Under the pieces are notes generated by a model, which was given only the letters and a program-made list of their open reading frames with translations, was not told where the DNA came from and made no database searches. Source: Actinobacteria bacterium HGW-Actinobacteria-2 (GTDB lineage Bacteria; Actinomycetota; Actinomycetes; Propionibacteriales; Propionibacteriaceae). Taken from it: a stretch of 64,000 bases of DNA. Shown piece by piece: positions 6,623-15,051 of the stretch. A program made the translations under genes and the position numbers. The stretch lies in contig PHEY01000002.1 in NCBI GenBank assembly GCA_002841335.1, positions 186,001 to 250,000 of the forward strand, written 5' to 3'. Position 1 is the first letter of the stretch. Each line of letters begins with the position of its first letter.

Positions 6623-8629
6623 TCAGCGCATGCTCGCCGACGCCGGCGACTCGGGCGGATTTCGCGAGTAGATCAGCTGGATCACGGCCGCGTCAGCCTC
6701 GGCCGCCGGGGCGGGCTCCGCCGACCACGGCGAAGCCGGCAAGGGCTGCGGGTCGCCGACGGGAAGCTCCATCGAGGCGGGCAGGTCGGCCGACCACGGC
6801 GAGGCCGGTAGCCGCGGCTCCTCGGCGGAGGGGGCCTCATAGTGCTCCTGCACCGGTGGGAGGTCAGCCGACCACGGAGACCTCGGCAGCCTCGGAATCG
6901 TCGCGGAAACCACCGGGAAAGCATCAACACCGGGGGCCGGATCCGCCGACCACGGGCTGGTGGGCAACTGCAGAACCGCGGGGGGCGGCACGGCCACCAC
7001 CACGTCGCTGCCCGGGGCAGGATCAGCCGATGTCGGCGCGGTCGGCAACTGCGGCAACGCCGGCGGCGGCACCGCCACCACCGCTTCACTGCCCGGAGCA
7101 GGATCGGCCGACCACGGAGACCTCGGCAGTTGCGGCGTCTCTGGGCTCAGAGCGATGTCCTGGGGTTCGCCGACGTCGGGCTCGCCACCGAGTTCCACCG
7201 TGGGCTCGTCGGCTACCGGGTCCGCGTCGTCGCTGGGACGGATGCCGTCCGGCGGGGGCGGCGGCACGGTCGGGACGGTGCCGGTGCGGGCCACCTCGGC
7301 GTACCAGCGCGCGCTGGCCTTCGGGATGCGCCGCAGCTTCTCGTCCACCCGGACGATGCCGAAGCGTTTGCCGTAACCCCACGCCCACTCGAAGTTGTCG
7401 AGCAGCGACCACACCAGGTAGCCGCGCAGATTCACCCCGGCCTGAATGGCTTGGTGAGCGGCCAGCAGGTGCCGCCGCAGGTATTCCAGCCGATCAGCGG
7501 AATCGTCCACGAAACCGTTCGCGTCCGCCCGGTCGGGGAAGGCCGCGCCGTTCTCGGTGATCACCAACTCGGTCCCGGCCGGCCCGGTGTAGTCCTGATG
7601 CAACCGCACCAACAGCCGAGTCAGGCCACTGGGCTCGACCTCCCAGCCCATGTCAGTCAGCGGCAGCTCACGCAACTTCTGGACCGCACCCGGCGCGGTG
7701 ACGTGCGGGCTGCGCGCGGCACCCTCGATAGGTCCGTCCGCGAACATGTTGGTGGTGTAGTAGTTGACCCCGAGCACGTCGATCGGGGTGCTGATCACGT
7801 CCAGATCACCATCGACGACCAGATCCTCGGGCCAGAACTCGGCGGCGTCGGCCACCACGTCACCGGGATAGCGGCCCCGGAAGATGGCGTCGGCGAAGAA
7901 GCGGTTCGCGGTGCCGTCGATGCGGCGCGCGGCGTCGATGTCGGCCGGCTCGTGGGTGGCCGGAAGCACCGGAGTGAAGTTCAAGGTGATGCCCAGCTTC
8001 GCCCCACCGTCGGCCTGTCGAAGCGCCTGCGTGGCCAGCCCATGCCCGAGCAGCAGGTGATGGGCCGCGCGGATCGAGGCGGACGGATCGGTCTGACCGG
8101 GCGCATGGACGCCGGATGCGTAGCCGAGGAACGCGCTGCACCACGGCTCGTTCAGGGTCGTCCAGGTGGGCACCCGATCCCCCAGCCGCTGATGGACGGC
8201 GGCCGCGTAGTCGGCGAATCGGTAGGCGGTGTCGCGATTGGTCCAACCACCCGGCAGCTCCGCCGGCAGGTCCCAGTGGTACAGCGTCAACCAGGGCGCG
8301 ATGCCCTTCTCCAGCAGGGCATCCACCAACCGGGAGTAGAAATCCATGCCCTTGGCGTTGACCACGCCGTCGTTCATCACCCGCGGCCAGGAGACCGAGA
8401 ACCGGTAGGTGCTCATGCCCAGCTCAGCCATGAGATCCACGTCGTGTTCGTACAGGTGGAAGTGATCGCAGGCCACGTTTCCGTCGTCACCGTTGACGAT
8501 CCGTCCGGGCTCGCGGCAGAACACATCCCAGATGGAGTCCTGCTTACCGTCGGCGTGTGCAGCACCTTCGATCTGGAAGGCGGCCGTGGCGGTGCCGAAC
8601 GTGAACCCTTCCGGGAATTGCACGCTCAT
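6623..8629 (-). CDS. Family 1 beta-glucosidase with a repetitive proline-rich tail
   Basis: Cytosolic GH1 retaining beta-glycosidase of 668 residues. The GH1 barrel fills residues ~1-450, with acid/base Glu161 in TTLNEP and nucleophile Glu359 in ITENG, plus VWSLLDNFEWAWGY near the end. The ATG at 8629 is chosen because MSVQFPEGFTFGTATAAFQI is the usual GH1 beginning and GGAGCG precedes it. About 215 further residues follow the barrel. They include six copies of a unit like LPxSPWSADPAP, which GH1 enzymes normally lack. The tail is acidic and proline-rich and probably disordered. No signal peptide is seen. Substrate is probably a beta-glucoside, unproven. Confidence 0.88.
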   Translation of the reverse strand: MSVQFPEGFTFGTATAAFQIEGAAHADGKQDSIWDVFCREPGRIVNGDDGNVACDHFHLYEHDVDLMAELGMSTYRFSVSWPRVMNDGVVNAKGMDFYSRLVDALLEKGIAPWLTLYHWDLPAELPGGWTNRDTAYRFADYAAAVHQRLGDRVPTWTTLNEPWCSAFLGYASGVHAPGQTDPSASIRAAHHLLLGHGLATQALRQADGGAKLGITLNFTPVLPATHEPADIDAARRIDGTANRFFADAIFRGRYPGDVVADAAEFWPEDLVVDGDLDVISTPIDVLGVNYYTTNMFADGPIEGAARSPHVTAPGAVQKLRELPLTDMGWEVEPSGLTRLLVRLHQDYTGPAGTELVITENGAAFPDRADANGFVDDSADRLEYLRRHLLAAHQAIQAGVNLRGYLVWSLLDNFEWAWGYGKRFGIVRVDEKLRRIPKASARWYAEVARTGTVPTVPPPPPDGIRPSDDADPVADEPTVELGGEPDVGEPQDIALSPETPQLPRSPWSADPAPGSEAVVAVPPPALPQLPTAPTSADPAPGSDVVVAVPPPAVLQLPTSPWSADPAPGVDAFPVVSATIPRLPRSPWSADLPPVQEHYEAPSAEEPRLPASPWSADLPASMELPVGDPQPLPASPWSAEPAPAAEADAAVIQLIYSRNPPESPASASMR

Positions 8630-8818
8630 CGGTGCGCTCCAATCCTTGCCGGGGGGCTGGGTATCGGTCGGGGGAGACCAGTCCGGCAAAGCACCTTCGC
8701 GAAGCTACGGTGCATCGCTCAGGAACTGCCCTGAGGCTAGCACTCGGGTAGCGGTGTCCGTGAGCCCCCAGAACACATTCCGGGGCAGGGCTCGACGCCC
8801 TGATAAAGGTGGTGTTGC

Positions 8819-9040
8819 TCAGGCGTCTTCGGTCGGCTTGACCGGCTCGGTCGCCTTCGGGGGATCCGCGGGGGTCATCGGAGGCTCAACAGCGGCGGCC
8901 TTGCCGGCGTTGGTCTCTTCCTTGAACTCACGAATGGCTTTGCCGGCGTTCTTGCCGATGCTCGCCAGCTTGGCGCCGCCGAACAGCACCAGCACCACGA
9001 TGGCGATGATGACCCATTCCCAACCCTGGGGCATACCCAT
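8819..9040 (-). CDS. tatA: Sec-independent twin-arginine translocase subunit TatA
   Basis: TatA forms the pore-like assembly that moves folded proteins across the membrane. The 73-residue protein has one membrane segment (WVIIAIVVLVLFGGAKLASI), the conserved FGG/K hinge, an amphipathic helix (IGKNAGKAIREFKEE) and a charged, proline-rich tail. The ATG at 9040 is preceded by GGAGGAG at good spacing; a longer frame upstream is not conserved. tatB and tatC are not in the window. The length is normal for actinobacterial TatA. Confidence 0.9.
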   Translation of the reverse strand: MGMPQGWEWVIIAIVVLVLFGGAKLASIGKNAGKAIREFKEETNAGKAAAVEPPMTPADPPKATEPVKPTEDA

Positions 9041-9275
9041 GACCTGCTCCTCCGGTCTCGGTGAGGCGAGGCCTCCGTCGACGTCTCGCCCGTTCCTCGG
9101 ACCGTGGAAGTCTCTCACGTCCAACGTCCGATGACATACCCAAAGTAGCTCACCGACCGAAGCCGAAGACGGCAGCTGGGCCCTCGACTCCCGGTAGAGA
9201 GATTTCGCGTCGCTACCGCTCAGCCGGGACGTGTTCGCACTAACATACCTTCGGGGGTACTGAGAGGAACCTGAA

Positions 9276-9371
9276 ATGCGCAGCCCCGCATTCGGTCGCT
9301 CAGGCCACGCGGTCGATCGCGGCGTCTGGGACCACCCAATGGGGAGATGTTCGAAGGACGCGGTGCGATGA
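9276..9371 (+). CDS. Possible 31-residue leader peptide coupled to the next gene
   Basis: A short frame starts with ATG at 9276, eight bases after GAGAGGA, and ends with a TGA that overlaps the ATG of the next gene (ATGA at 9368-9371). A likely -10 hexamer, TAACAT, lies at 9241-9246. The peptide (MRSPAFGRSGHAVDRGVWDH, then 11 more residues) has no recognised family. The ribosome binding site and the exact stop/start overlap suggest that it is translated and coupled to the membrane protein gene, but conservation is untested. The rest of the 9041-9275 spacer shows no gene. Confidence 0.35.
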   Translation: MRSPAFGRSGHAVDRGVWDHPMGRCSKDAVR

Positions 9372-9787
9372 GCGGCGAGCCCTTTGACGACTTCAAAATC
9401 ATCGTCGACAACCCGTTACCGATCTCGGTGGCGCCCACCGGCGGCTGGCTGTCGCTGTGGCAGCTCCGACACACGGTGGCCTCGCTGGCGGTCCTGCCGG
9501 GACTTTTCGCGGTCAACTTCCTGATCGCCGGGTCCCCACACACCATCCTGCCGATCGCGCTGGTTGCGTTGGTCGCTGCAGCCCAGGCCGTGGTGACCGG
9601 TAGCTTCCTGCCGCAGAAGGAACAGAAGACGATCGTGACCTGCGGCATGATTCCACCGGCAACCCTGGTGGCTTCCACCGTGCTGCTGAGTGATCTGAGC
9701 ACCGCATTGAACTTCGGCTTCTTGGCCGTCGCGCTGGCAGCCACCGGAGTCGCTTTCCGCTTCTTCGCCACCACCTGCGCCAACTGA
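9368..9787 (+). CDS. Small membrane protein of unknown function
   Basis: A 139-residue protein with about four hydrophobic segments (around LAVLPGLFAVNFLIAG, ILPIALVALVAAAQAVV, an ATLVASTVLL stretch and LNFGFLAVALAATGVAF). The first ~30 residues are polar and probably cytosolic. The ATG at 9368 overlaps the stop of a possible leader peptide; an in-frame ATG at 9347 is the alternative. No family was recognised. It stands alone between tatA and the GH13 fusion gene, and its 3' end runs into a block of dispersed repeats. Confidence 0.6.
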   Translation: MSGEPFDDFKIIVDNPLPISVAPTGGWLSLWQLRHTVASLAVLPGLFAVNFLIAGSPHTILPIALVALVAAAQAVVTGSFLPQKEQKTIVTCGMIPPATLVASTVLLSDLSTALNFGFLAVALAATGVAFRFFATTCAN

Positions 9788-9797
9788 GCCATCCCCC

Positions 9798-9943
9798 CGC
9801 TGGTTGGGCAGCAAGCGCGTCGAAACCCGCCCGCGCTGCGTCGGTGGTTTCGACAAGCTCAACCAACGGCACCATTGCTGGTTGAGCAGCGAGCCCCCCT
9901 TCCGCTGGTTGAGCAGCGAGCGAAGCGAGCGTGTCGAAACCAC
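9798..9943. repeat. Dispersed intergenic repeat block (TGGTTGAGC...GTCGAAACC family)
   Basis: Four pieces of one repeat lie together. A variant copy is at 9798-9828, an inverted piece (GGTTTCGACAAGCTCAACCA) at 9845-9866, a short piece near 9876-9895, and a full copy at 9903-9942 (GCTGGTTGAGCAGCGAGCG continuing to GTGTCGAAACC). The same family occurs at 43431-43657, 62633-62679 and 63203-63297. Three of these four sites adjoin gene 3' ends. The full unit can fold on itself through the AGCGAGCGAAGCGAGCG-type inner palindrome. Confidence 0.8.
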
Positions 9944-9972
9944 TACCGCCGCCACCCGACCCACGCGACCAC

Positions 9973-12432
9973 TCAGCCGAAGGCGACCTCCACCCCGTCG
10001 GCCCCAGTGGCCCGAATGGTGAAGGTCTCCGCTGTCAGGTCGGCGTCCAGGGTGGCGCTCGCACCCCCCCGGCGCCAGGTGATCACCAGGTGGTCGGGCG
10101 CGGATTCGACGATCTCGCAGGCGGCATCGAAGCCGAAGGCCGGGAACGAGGCACGGAAGCGCAACAACTCCAGCTGATCGGCCACCACGGGGGTGGCCAG
10201 TCCGGCCGAAACCTGATCGGGACTCAGGTTGGTGCGGTTGATCTCCTTGTGACCACCCTCACCGGCCCGCGCCACGGCCTCATGGTCGTTGCGACCGGCG
10301 AACAGGTCGAGGTACCACACCTGCGGCTTTCCGGGTAGGAACAGCTGGATCGCGCGCGCGAGCATCAGCCGGGCCACCGACTCCCCCAGCGCGCTGAAGT
10401 AGGTCGCGTTCACCTGGTAGTAGACGCCCTTGGCCCCGTGCAGATCCTTCACGTACCCGCCGCGACTCACCACCACCTCGATCAGCGCCGCGATCCGCTC
10501 CTCACTGAGCAGACCCTTCAGGTCGAGCAGTGGGATGCCGTCGTGGCAGCCGAGCATGGTCACAGTGCGCAGCTTGTGGTCCACCACTTCACCGATCCAA
10601 CGCTTGAGGGTGCTGGCGTCATGGGACTCCAACGCGTCGATGATCAGGCCGGGAGCGAAGAAGTCGTAGGTGAGGTAGCCGAGGTCGCTGAGGGTGTGGT
10701 GAATGCCTTCGGCATAGGTGGAGTGGATCTCGGGCAGCAGCACCAGTCCGCGCTGATCAGCCAACTCACGCACCTTCGCCAGCAACTCCCAGGTGTCGGG
10801 GTCGTTGAGGAAGTTGCGCGCACCGGGACGCTTCGGGGCGTAGGCGAAAGCGTCCAGCCGGACGATCCGAGCGCCATAGCCGGCCAGCTTGTCCAAGGTG
10901 TCGGCGTAGAACTCCCAGACCAGATCCGAGTTGATGTTGAGGTCCATCTGCCCCAGGTAGCGGCGGCGCGACTCGGCCACATCGACGGCCCGCTCTCGCA
11001 CCTGGTCCAGCCCGGAGAAGTCGGCATCGGCGGGACGTCCGCCGGCCGCGATCGCTGCGTTCAGGCGTCCGGCCAGCACGGTGGCCGCCTGATACTGCAG
11101 CCCGGTGGCCGCCATCAGGTCTTCGGCCTCGAACTGCGGGTAGCGCACCTGCTGGTAGAAGGTGTTCCAGTAGGGGTGCTCGGTGCCGTCCGGGAAGCGC
11201 ACCATCAGGATCGGCAGCCCGGGCTTGCGGAAGAACATGTCGGCCAGCAGCGCCGGCTCCGGCTGGACGTAGCCGGCGGCGGTGAGTTCGCCGTGGCCTT
11301 CCCAGAAGCGGTTCCAGTCGATGAAGAAGTCGCGGTAGACCGACTGCTCGCCGTTGGCCAGCAGGTCGGTGAACTGCGGCGACAGCACCGAGGCGTGATT
11401 GAGGATGAAATCCAGCTTGAGGTCCACCCCGGCCTCGGCGATCCGGGTCAGATCGGACGGTGTGGCGAACCACTGGTTCAGTTCGTAGTCGATCACCGAG
11501 AAGCCGCGATCCAGGTCGGTGTTGAAGATGCTCGGCAGCACATAGGCCGACTCGAAGGCACCGCGCGCACCGGAGGCGAGGAAGTCGGCGACATCGGCCA
11601 GGGTGCCACCGAGGCTGTCGGGGTAGAGGTTCAGCATCGGCCCGGCACCGGGCCCACCCTGCCCCATGAGGCGGCGATAGGCGGCCGGGGTGAGCAACTC
11701 GCCGGACTTGGCCACGATGATCGCGGCCCGTCCGGCTGAGGCGCGCAGCTTGGCCTGTTCCAGCTCCAGCACCAGGGTGGTGAAGGGCGAGTCGACGGCA
11801 CCATCGCGGGCTCGGGAGCGGCGATGCGCCAGGGTCTCCTCCGGAGTGCTGTTCAGCAGGATCGGCAGGTCGACGCCCTGCAGGTAGGGCGAGTTGCCGT
11901 GCGTCCATTCCAGGACGATCACCTGCACGCCGGTGACGTCGACCTGGTCGTGCCACAGCTCGTCGGGCTGCCGGCCCATCCGCTTCAACGACAGGGTCGC
12001 CGCGCCGTCGTGAAAGGCGGCCAGGATGGCATTGAGTTCATCGAAGTCGATCTCCGCCGGGCTGCCGAGGTATGCGTCCAGCGCGGCCCGGCCGCCCTCG
12101 GTGAAGACCCGGAGGCGTTCGGCGTCGTTGTGCTCCGGGATCCGATGCGGATAGTTGTCACCCGACAGCACGTACGCGCCGATCCCCAGGGCGTTCAGTC
12201 CGTAGGCGAGCAGGGCTCCGGTCTCGGACTTGCCCACTCCGGAGCCACCGTGCACCGAGACCACCGCACGCCCGTGCGGGCTGTCGGTGAGGACCGGCGT
12301 CAGCAGCTCCCACAGCCGAGGGAAGATGGTGCGCGCCTTGGCGAGGTGGGTGTCATTGATCTCCACCTTGTCGCCGGGCATGTCTCCCACGCGCAGCGTG
12401 GCGAAGTCGACCGGTTCAGGAAAGGCAACCAC
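9973..12432 (-). CDS. P-loop kinase fused to GH13 sucrose-phosphorylase-type enzyme
   Basis: An 819-residue two-domain protein. Residues ~1-255 form a uridine-kinase/phosphoribulokinase-like P-loop domain: Walker A GGSGVGKSE (62-70) and SGDNYPHRIP (90-99), placed where this superfamily holds its catalytic Asp. Residues ~265-819 form a GH13 barrel of the sucrose-phosphorylase subfamily, with likely nucleophile Asp527 (RLDAFAY), acid/base Glu568 (LLPEIHSTY) and Asp631 (GCHDGIPLLDL). Such phosphorylases split sucrose or glucosylglycerate with phosphate into glucose-1-phosphate and an acceptor. The kinase may phosphorylate the released acceptor (inference). D-glycerate 3-kinases belong to this kinase superfamily. 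The GTG start has GAGGAG upstream. Confidence 0.85.
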   Translation of the reverse strand: MVAFPEPVDFATLRVGDMPGDKVEINDTHLAKARTIFPRLWELLTPVLTDSPHGRAVVSVHGGSGVGKSETGALLAYGLNALGIGAYVLSGDNYPHRIPEHNDAERLRVFTEGGRAALDAYLGSPAEIDFDELNAILAAFHDGAATLSLKRMGRQPDELWHDQVDVTGVQVIVLEWTHGNSPYLQGVDLPILLNSTPEETLAHRRSRARDGAVDSPFTTLVLELEQAKLRASAGRAAIIVAKSGELLTPAAYRRLMGQGGPGAGPMLNLYPDSLGGTLADVADFLASGARGAFESAYVLPSIFNTDLDRGFSVIDYELNQWFATPSDLTRIAEAGVDLKLDFILNHASVLSPQFTDLLANGEQSVYRDFFIDWNRFWEGHGELTAAGYVQPEPALLADMFFRKPGLPILMVRFPDGTEHPYWNTFYQQVRYPQFEAEDLMAATGLQYQAATVLAGRLNAAIAAGGRPADADFSGLDQVRERAVDVAESRRRYLGQMDLNINSDLVWEFYADTLDKLAGYGARIVRLDAFAYAPKRPGARNFLNDPDTWELLAKVRELADQRGLVLLPEIHSTYAEGIHHTLSDLGYLTYDFFAPGLIIDALESHDASTLKRWIGEVVDHKLRTVTMLGCHDGIPLLDLKGLLSEERIAALIEVVVSRGGYVKDLHGAKGVYYQVNATYFSALGESVARLMLARAIQLFLPGKPQVWYLDLFAGRNDHEAVARAGEGGHKEINRTNLSPDQVSAGLATPVVADQLELLRFRASFPAFGFDAACEIVESAPDHLVITWRRGGASATLDADLTAETFTIRATGADGVEVAFG

Positions 12433-12481
12433 GATGTTCTCCTCTTCCTCGTTCGGCGACAGCCTAGCCAGGTCTCATAGG

Positions 12482-12493
12482 TAAATCGATTGA
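12482..12493. promoter_or_regulatory. Candidate LacI-type operator before the kinase-GH13 gene
   Basis: TAAATCGATTGA is an imperfect palindrome with a CG centre (AATCGATT is perfect), as in LacI-family operators. It lies ~15 bases upstream of a likely -10 box (TAGGCT on the minus strand at 12464-12469) and ~50 bases before the GTG start, so it overlaps the expected -35 region. Sugar genes are often under LacI-type repressors, but no such gene lies in the window. Confidence 0.4.
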
Positions 12494-12759
12494 GCGGAAT
12501 GGAATCAGTCTCGCCTGACCCCCAGAAGACCCCAGGGTGGCAGCAATACGCATACGTCAGCACCACGGGCAACGGGATTCCGGTACCCACCGTGCCGCCT
12601 ACCCGGCGGAAGTGTCTTTTCGACCCCACTGACGCCGCACTTCGAGGCCTCAGTGATGCCGCCGAATGATGAATTAACTCGGGGCCAGCTCACTACTATT
12701 ACCCCTGACCGCCCGGCAACGGGGCGCCGATGGCAGACTCGCGGTGATGCCAGAGCATG
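12494..12759. other. Intergenic stretch without a recognisable gene
   Basis: This is the spacer between the promoter of the kinase-GH13 gene and the trxA terminator. Frames that cross it lack a ribosome binding site and family resemblance. No structured element beyond short GC-rich inverted repeats is evident. Confidence 0.4.
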
Positions 12760-12793
12760 AAAAAGTCCCTGCCCGGGGGGATGGGGCAGGGAC
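12760..12793 (-). terminator. Intrinsic terminator of trxA
   Basis: A perfect 10-base stem (GTCCCTGCCC with GGGCAGGGAC, 12765-12774 and 12784-12793) is followed on the minus strand by five U residues. It lies ~60 bases after the trxA stop codon. Confidence 0.9.
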
Positions 12794-12851
12794 CTGTGAA
12801 CAAGTATAAGCGGCGACCCCCGGAAGTGTCACTCCTGCGGGGGACACGCCG

Positions 12852-13208
12852 CTAGGACTTTTCGGACTCCGCGAGCAGCTTCTCCATGTCCAGGGCCTCG
12901 ACCTGCTGGACGAGATCCTCGAAGGCAGCCTTGTTGAGGGCGCCGGGCTGACGGAAGACCAGATAGCCGTCCCGGAACGCCATCAGCGTCGGGATGGACG
13001 TGATCTCCAGGCCGCCGGCAAGAGCCTGCTCCGCATCGGTGTCGACCTTGGCGAACACCGCGTCCGGGTGGCTCTCGGAAACCTGCTCAAACACAGGGGC
13101 GAACATCCGGCACGGCCCACACCAGGCTGCCCAGAAGTCCACGAAGACGATGCCGTTGTCCTTGATGGTGTCACCGAAGGTCTCGGCGGTGACGGCGATG
13201 CTGGCCAT
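12852..13208 (-). CDS. trxA: Thioredoxin
   Basis: Reduces disulfides in cytosolic proteins using electrons from thioredoxin reductase. The 118-residue protein has the active site FWAAWCGPCRM with Cys30 and Cys33, and the cis-proline region ITSIPTLMAF. The ATG at 13208 is preceded by GAGGA; the frame stays open further upstream, but that part has no thioredoxin features and overlaps the neighbouring gene. The C-terminal ~15 residues (ALDMEKLLAESEKS) are a short extension. The gene lies just downstream of the DtxR-type regulator with a 61-base gap and ends in a strong intrinsic terminator. Confidence 0.95.
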   Translation of the reverse strand: MASIAVTAETFGDTIKDNGIVFVDFWAAWCGPCRMFAPVFEQVSESHPDAVFAKVDTDAEQALAGGLEITSIPTLMAFRDGYLVFRQPGALNKAAFEDLVQQVEALDMEKLLAESEKS

Positions 13209-13269
13209 TGGATTCCTCACGTTTGGGGTACGGCCTACAAAACCAGGCCGGCGGGTCGAGTATTCCCGC

Positions 13270-13956
13270 TCAGACGACCACGAACAGGTGCTCGGCCACG
13301 TCCACGGCGAGCACCGGCGCGCCGACCCCCTCACCGAGGCGCAGCCCGCGCGGCTCGAACTCCGCCCAGACCTCCGCACCGGGGATGAGCCCACCCTCGG
13401 CGAGCATGGCCAACAGGTCGAGGTCGGATTGGACCGACTCGCCGATCCGCGCGATCTGGACCCGCTGGGGGCCGCTCTCGCGCACCCGGGACGCCAACGA
13501 CTCCACACCGTCCAAGAACTGCGTGGCGCATCCCGACTCGCCCAGTTCGACCAGATTGGGGATCGGATTGCCGTAGGGCGAGGTCACCGGATGATCCAGG
13601 ACCTCCACCAGCCGCCGCTCGACGTCGGTGGAGATGACGTGCTCCCAGCGACAGGCCTCCTCGTGGACCAGTTGCCAGTCCAGGCCGATCACATCGGTCA
13701 GCAACCGCTCGGCCAGCCGATGGCGTCGCATCACCTGCGCGGCCTTGGCCAGGCCCAGCTCGGTGAGTTCCAACTGTCGGTCCACATGCAGGGTCACCAG
13801 ACCGTCGCGTTCCATCCGCGCCACGGTTTCCGAAACCGTCGGGCCGCTTTGCTTGAGTCGCTCGGCGATCCGGGCTCGCAGCGGAGGGACGCCCTCCTCG
13901 CGTAGCTCGAAAATCGTGCGCAGGTACATCTCGGTGGTGTCGATCAGCTCGCCCAT
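13270..13956 (-). CDS. Iron-dependent repressor, DtxR/IdeR family
   Basis: A metal-sensing repressor of iron uptake and storage genes. All three domains are present in 228 residues. They are an N-terminal winged helix ([20 protein letters not shown], then the recognition part [19 protein letters not shown]), the dimerisation/metal-binding domain ([20 protein letters not shown], with the Cys, Glu and His ligands), and a C-terminal SH3-like domain. The ATG at 13956 has GGGAGG upstream. Similarity to IdeR of mycobacteria and DtxR of Corynebacterium is strong over the whole length. A manganese-specific role cannot be excluded. Confidence 0.92.
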   Translation of the reverse strand: MGELIDTTEMYLRTIFELREEGVPPLRARIAERLKQSGPTVSETVARMERDGLVTLHVDRQLELTELGLAKAAQVMRRHRLAERLLTDVIGLDWQLVHEEACRWEHVISTDVERRLVEVLDHPVTSPYGNPIPNLVELGESGCATQFLDGVESLASRVRESGPQRVQIARIGESVQSDLDLLAMLAEGGLIPGAEVWAEFEPRGLRLGEGVGAPVLAVDVAEHLFVVV

Positions 13957-13992
13957 GCGCCTCCCTTACCCTGTGCCCGCCAGACTATAGCC

Positions 13993-14631
13993 ATGACCTC
14001 GACTTGGGCACGTACGGTGGAGATCGCGCCCGAGCGGCTTTCCGGCTGGCTGGCGCGGTTCGCCGAGCGCCACGGCACACCGACTGTGGTGGTGAGTGAC
14101 GACGCGGTGGTTCTGACCTGCCCCGACCAGGCCCAGGCCCGGATCGCGCTGCGCTGGGGACCGCTGGCCATCGGCGACGACCCGCTGGCCGCGCTGGTCG
14201 ACGCCTACCAGCGGGCCCGGACGGTGGCAGCCCTGATCGTCCGCCGCCGTGGTCATGCCGTGGGGCTCTTCCAGGGCGCCACCCTGGTCACCGGACGCCA
14301 CGACCACCACTACGTCCAAGGGCGTACCAAGGCCGGTGGTTGGTCACAACAGCGCTACGCCCGACGCCGGGACAATCAAGCCCGGCACGCCTACGCCGAG
14401 GCGATCAGTGACGCCGCCGACGTGCTGCTACCGACCGCACCCTGGGACGCGCTGGCCGTCGGTGGCGATCAGGTCGGCATCGACCAGGTTCTCAACGATG
14501 CCCGGTTGGCGCCCCTGCGCGACCTGCCCAGAATCGTCGTCGCCGGGGTGCCCGACCCGAATGCGGGCGTGCTGAACGCATTCGGTGAGCGCTTCCGCGC
14601 CGCGCCGATCAGTCTCAACGAGCTGGCCTGA
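13993..14631 (+). CDS. acVLRF1-type peptidyl-tRNA hydrolase (actinobacterial Vms1-like release factor)
   Basis: Members of this family are thought to free nascent chains from stalled large ribosomal subunits. The diagnostic stretch GRTKAGGWSQQRYARRRDNQ lies at about residues 115-135 and holds the glutamines expected in the catalytic loop. The rest matches the eRF1-like fold, and the length of 212 residues is normal. CAGACT ends exactly six bases before the ATG, so the mRNA is probably leaderless. The gene is divergent from the DtxR-type regulator. Confidence 0.85.
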   Translation: MTSTWARTVEIAPERLSGWLARFAERHGTPTVVVSDDAVVLTCPDQAQARIALRWGPLAIGDDPLAALVDAYQRARTVAALIVRRRGHAVGLFQGATLVTGRHDHHYVQGRTKAGGWSQQRYARRRDNQARHAYAEAISDAADVLLPTAPWDALAVGGDQVGIDQVLNDARLAPLRDLPRIVVAGVPDPNAGVLNAFGERFRAAPISLNELA

Positions 14632-14641
14632 ACCCTCAGGC

Positions 14642-14941
14642 TCAGTGCCGGGCGATCACCACTGCCGCCGCGATCACCGCGACCAGGCCGACGCCACCGA
14701 GAACCCAGACGATGCGGGTGTTGTCGATGGGGGCGTCCGGGGTGACGGTCATCTCGGTGTCACCCTCGTCGACCGCCGTGGGACTCGGATCGGCCGAGCC
14801 CGGCGTCGCGCTCTGCGTCGCGCTCGACGTGGGGGTAGGAGTGGGAGTGGGGGCGGCCTGAGCCACCATCGCGCCGGAACCGATCAACAAGGCGGTCACC
14901 ACCGCCGTCGCGGCCAGAAGCCGACGCAGCACCATCTTCAT
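14642..14941 (-). CDS. Small secreted or membrane-anchored protein with Thr/Pro-rich linker
   Basis: A 99-residue protein with a signal peptide (RRLLAATAVVTALLIGSGAM, cut near AQA), a low-complexity linker of PT repeats followed by SATQSATPGSADPSP, and a C-terminal membrane segment (IVWVLGGVGLVAVIAAAVVI) ending in ARH. It would be held outside the cell by its C-terminal anchor. The ATG at 14941 has no strong ribosome binding site; another ATG lies two codons downstream. No family was recognised. The gene is convergent with acVLRF1, with ten bases between the two stop codons. Confidence 0.6.
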   Translation of the reverse strand: MKMVLRRLLAATAVVTALLIGSGAMVAQAAPTPTPTPTSSATQSATPGSADPSPTAVDEGDTEMTVTPDAPIDNTRIVWVLGGVGLVAVIAAAVVIARH

Positions 14942-15051
14942 GCCGATGAGCCTACCGACCCGTACCCAATCGCTCGTCCACCGGCAACGATTCGAACACT
15001 GCGGTCGCCCAAGGTGTCCCCAAATCACCAGGCGGCCATTAGGTTTAGCCC

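Noticed and set aside
13209..13508. N-terminal extension of thioredoxin
   Set aside because: The frame stays open, but the added part is Arg/Ser-rich, overlaps the DtxR-type gene on the same strand in another frame, and ATG at 13208 has a good ribosome binding site and matches the family start.
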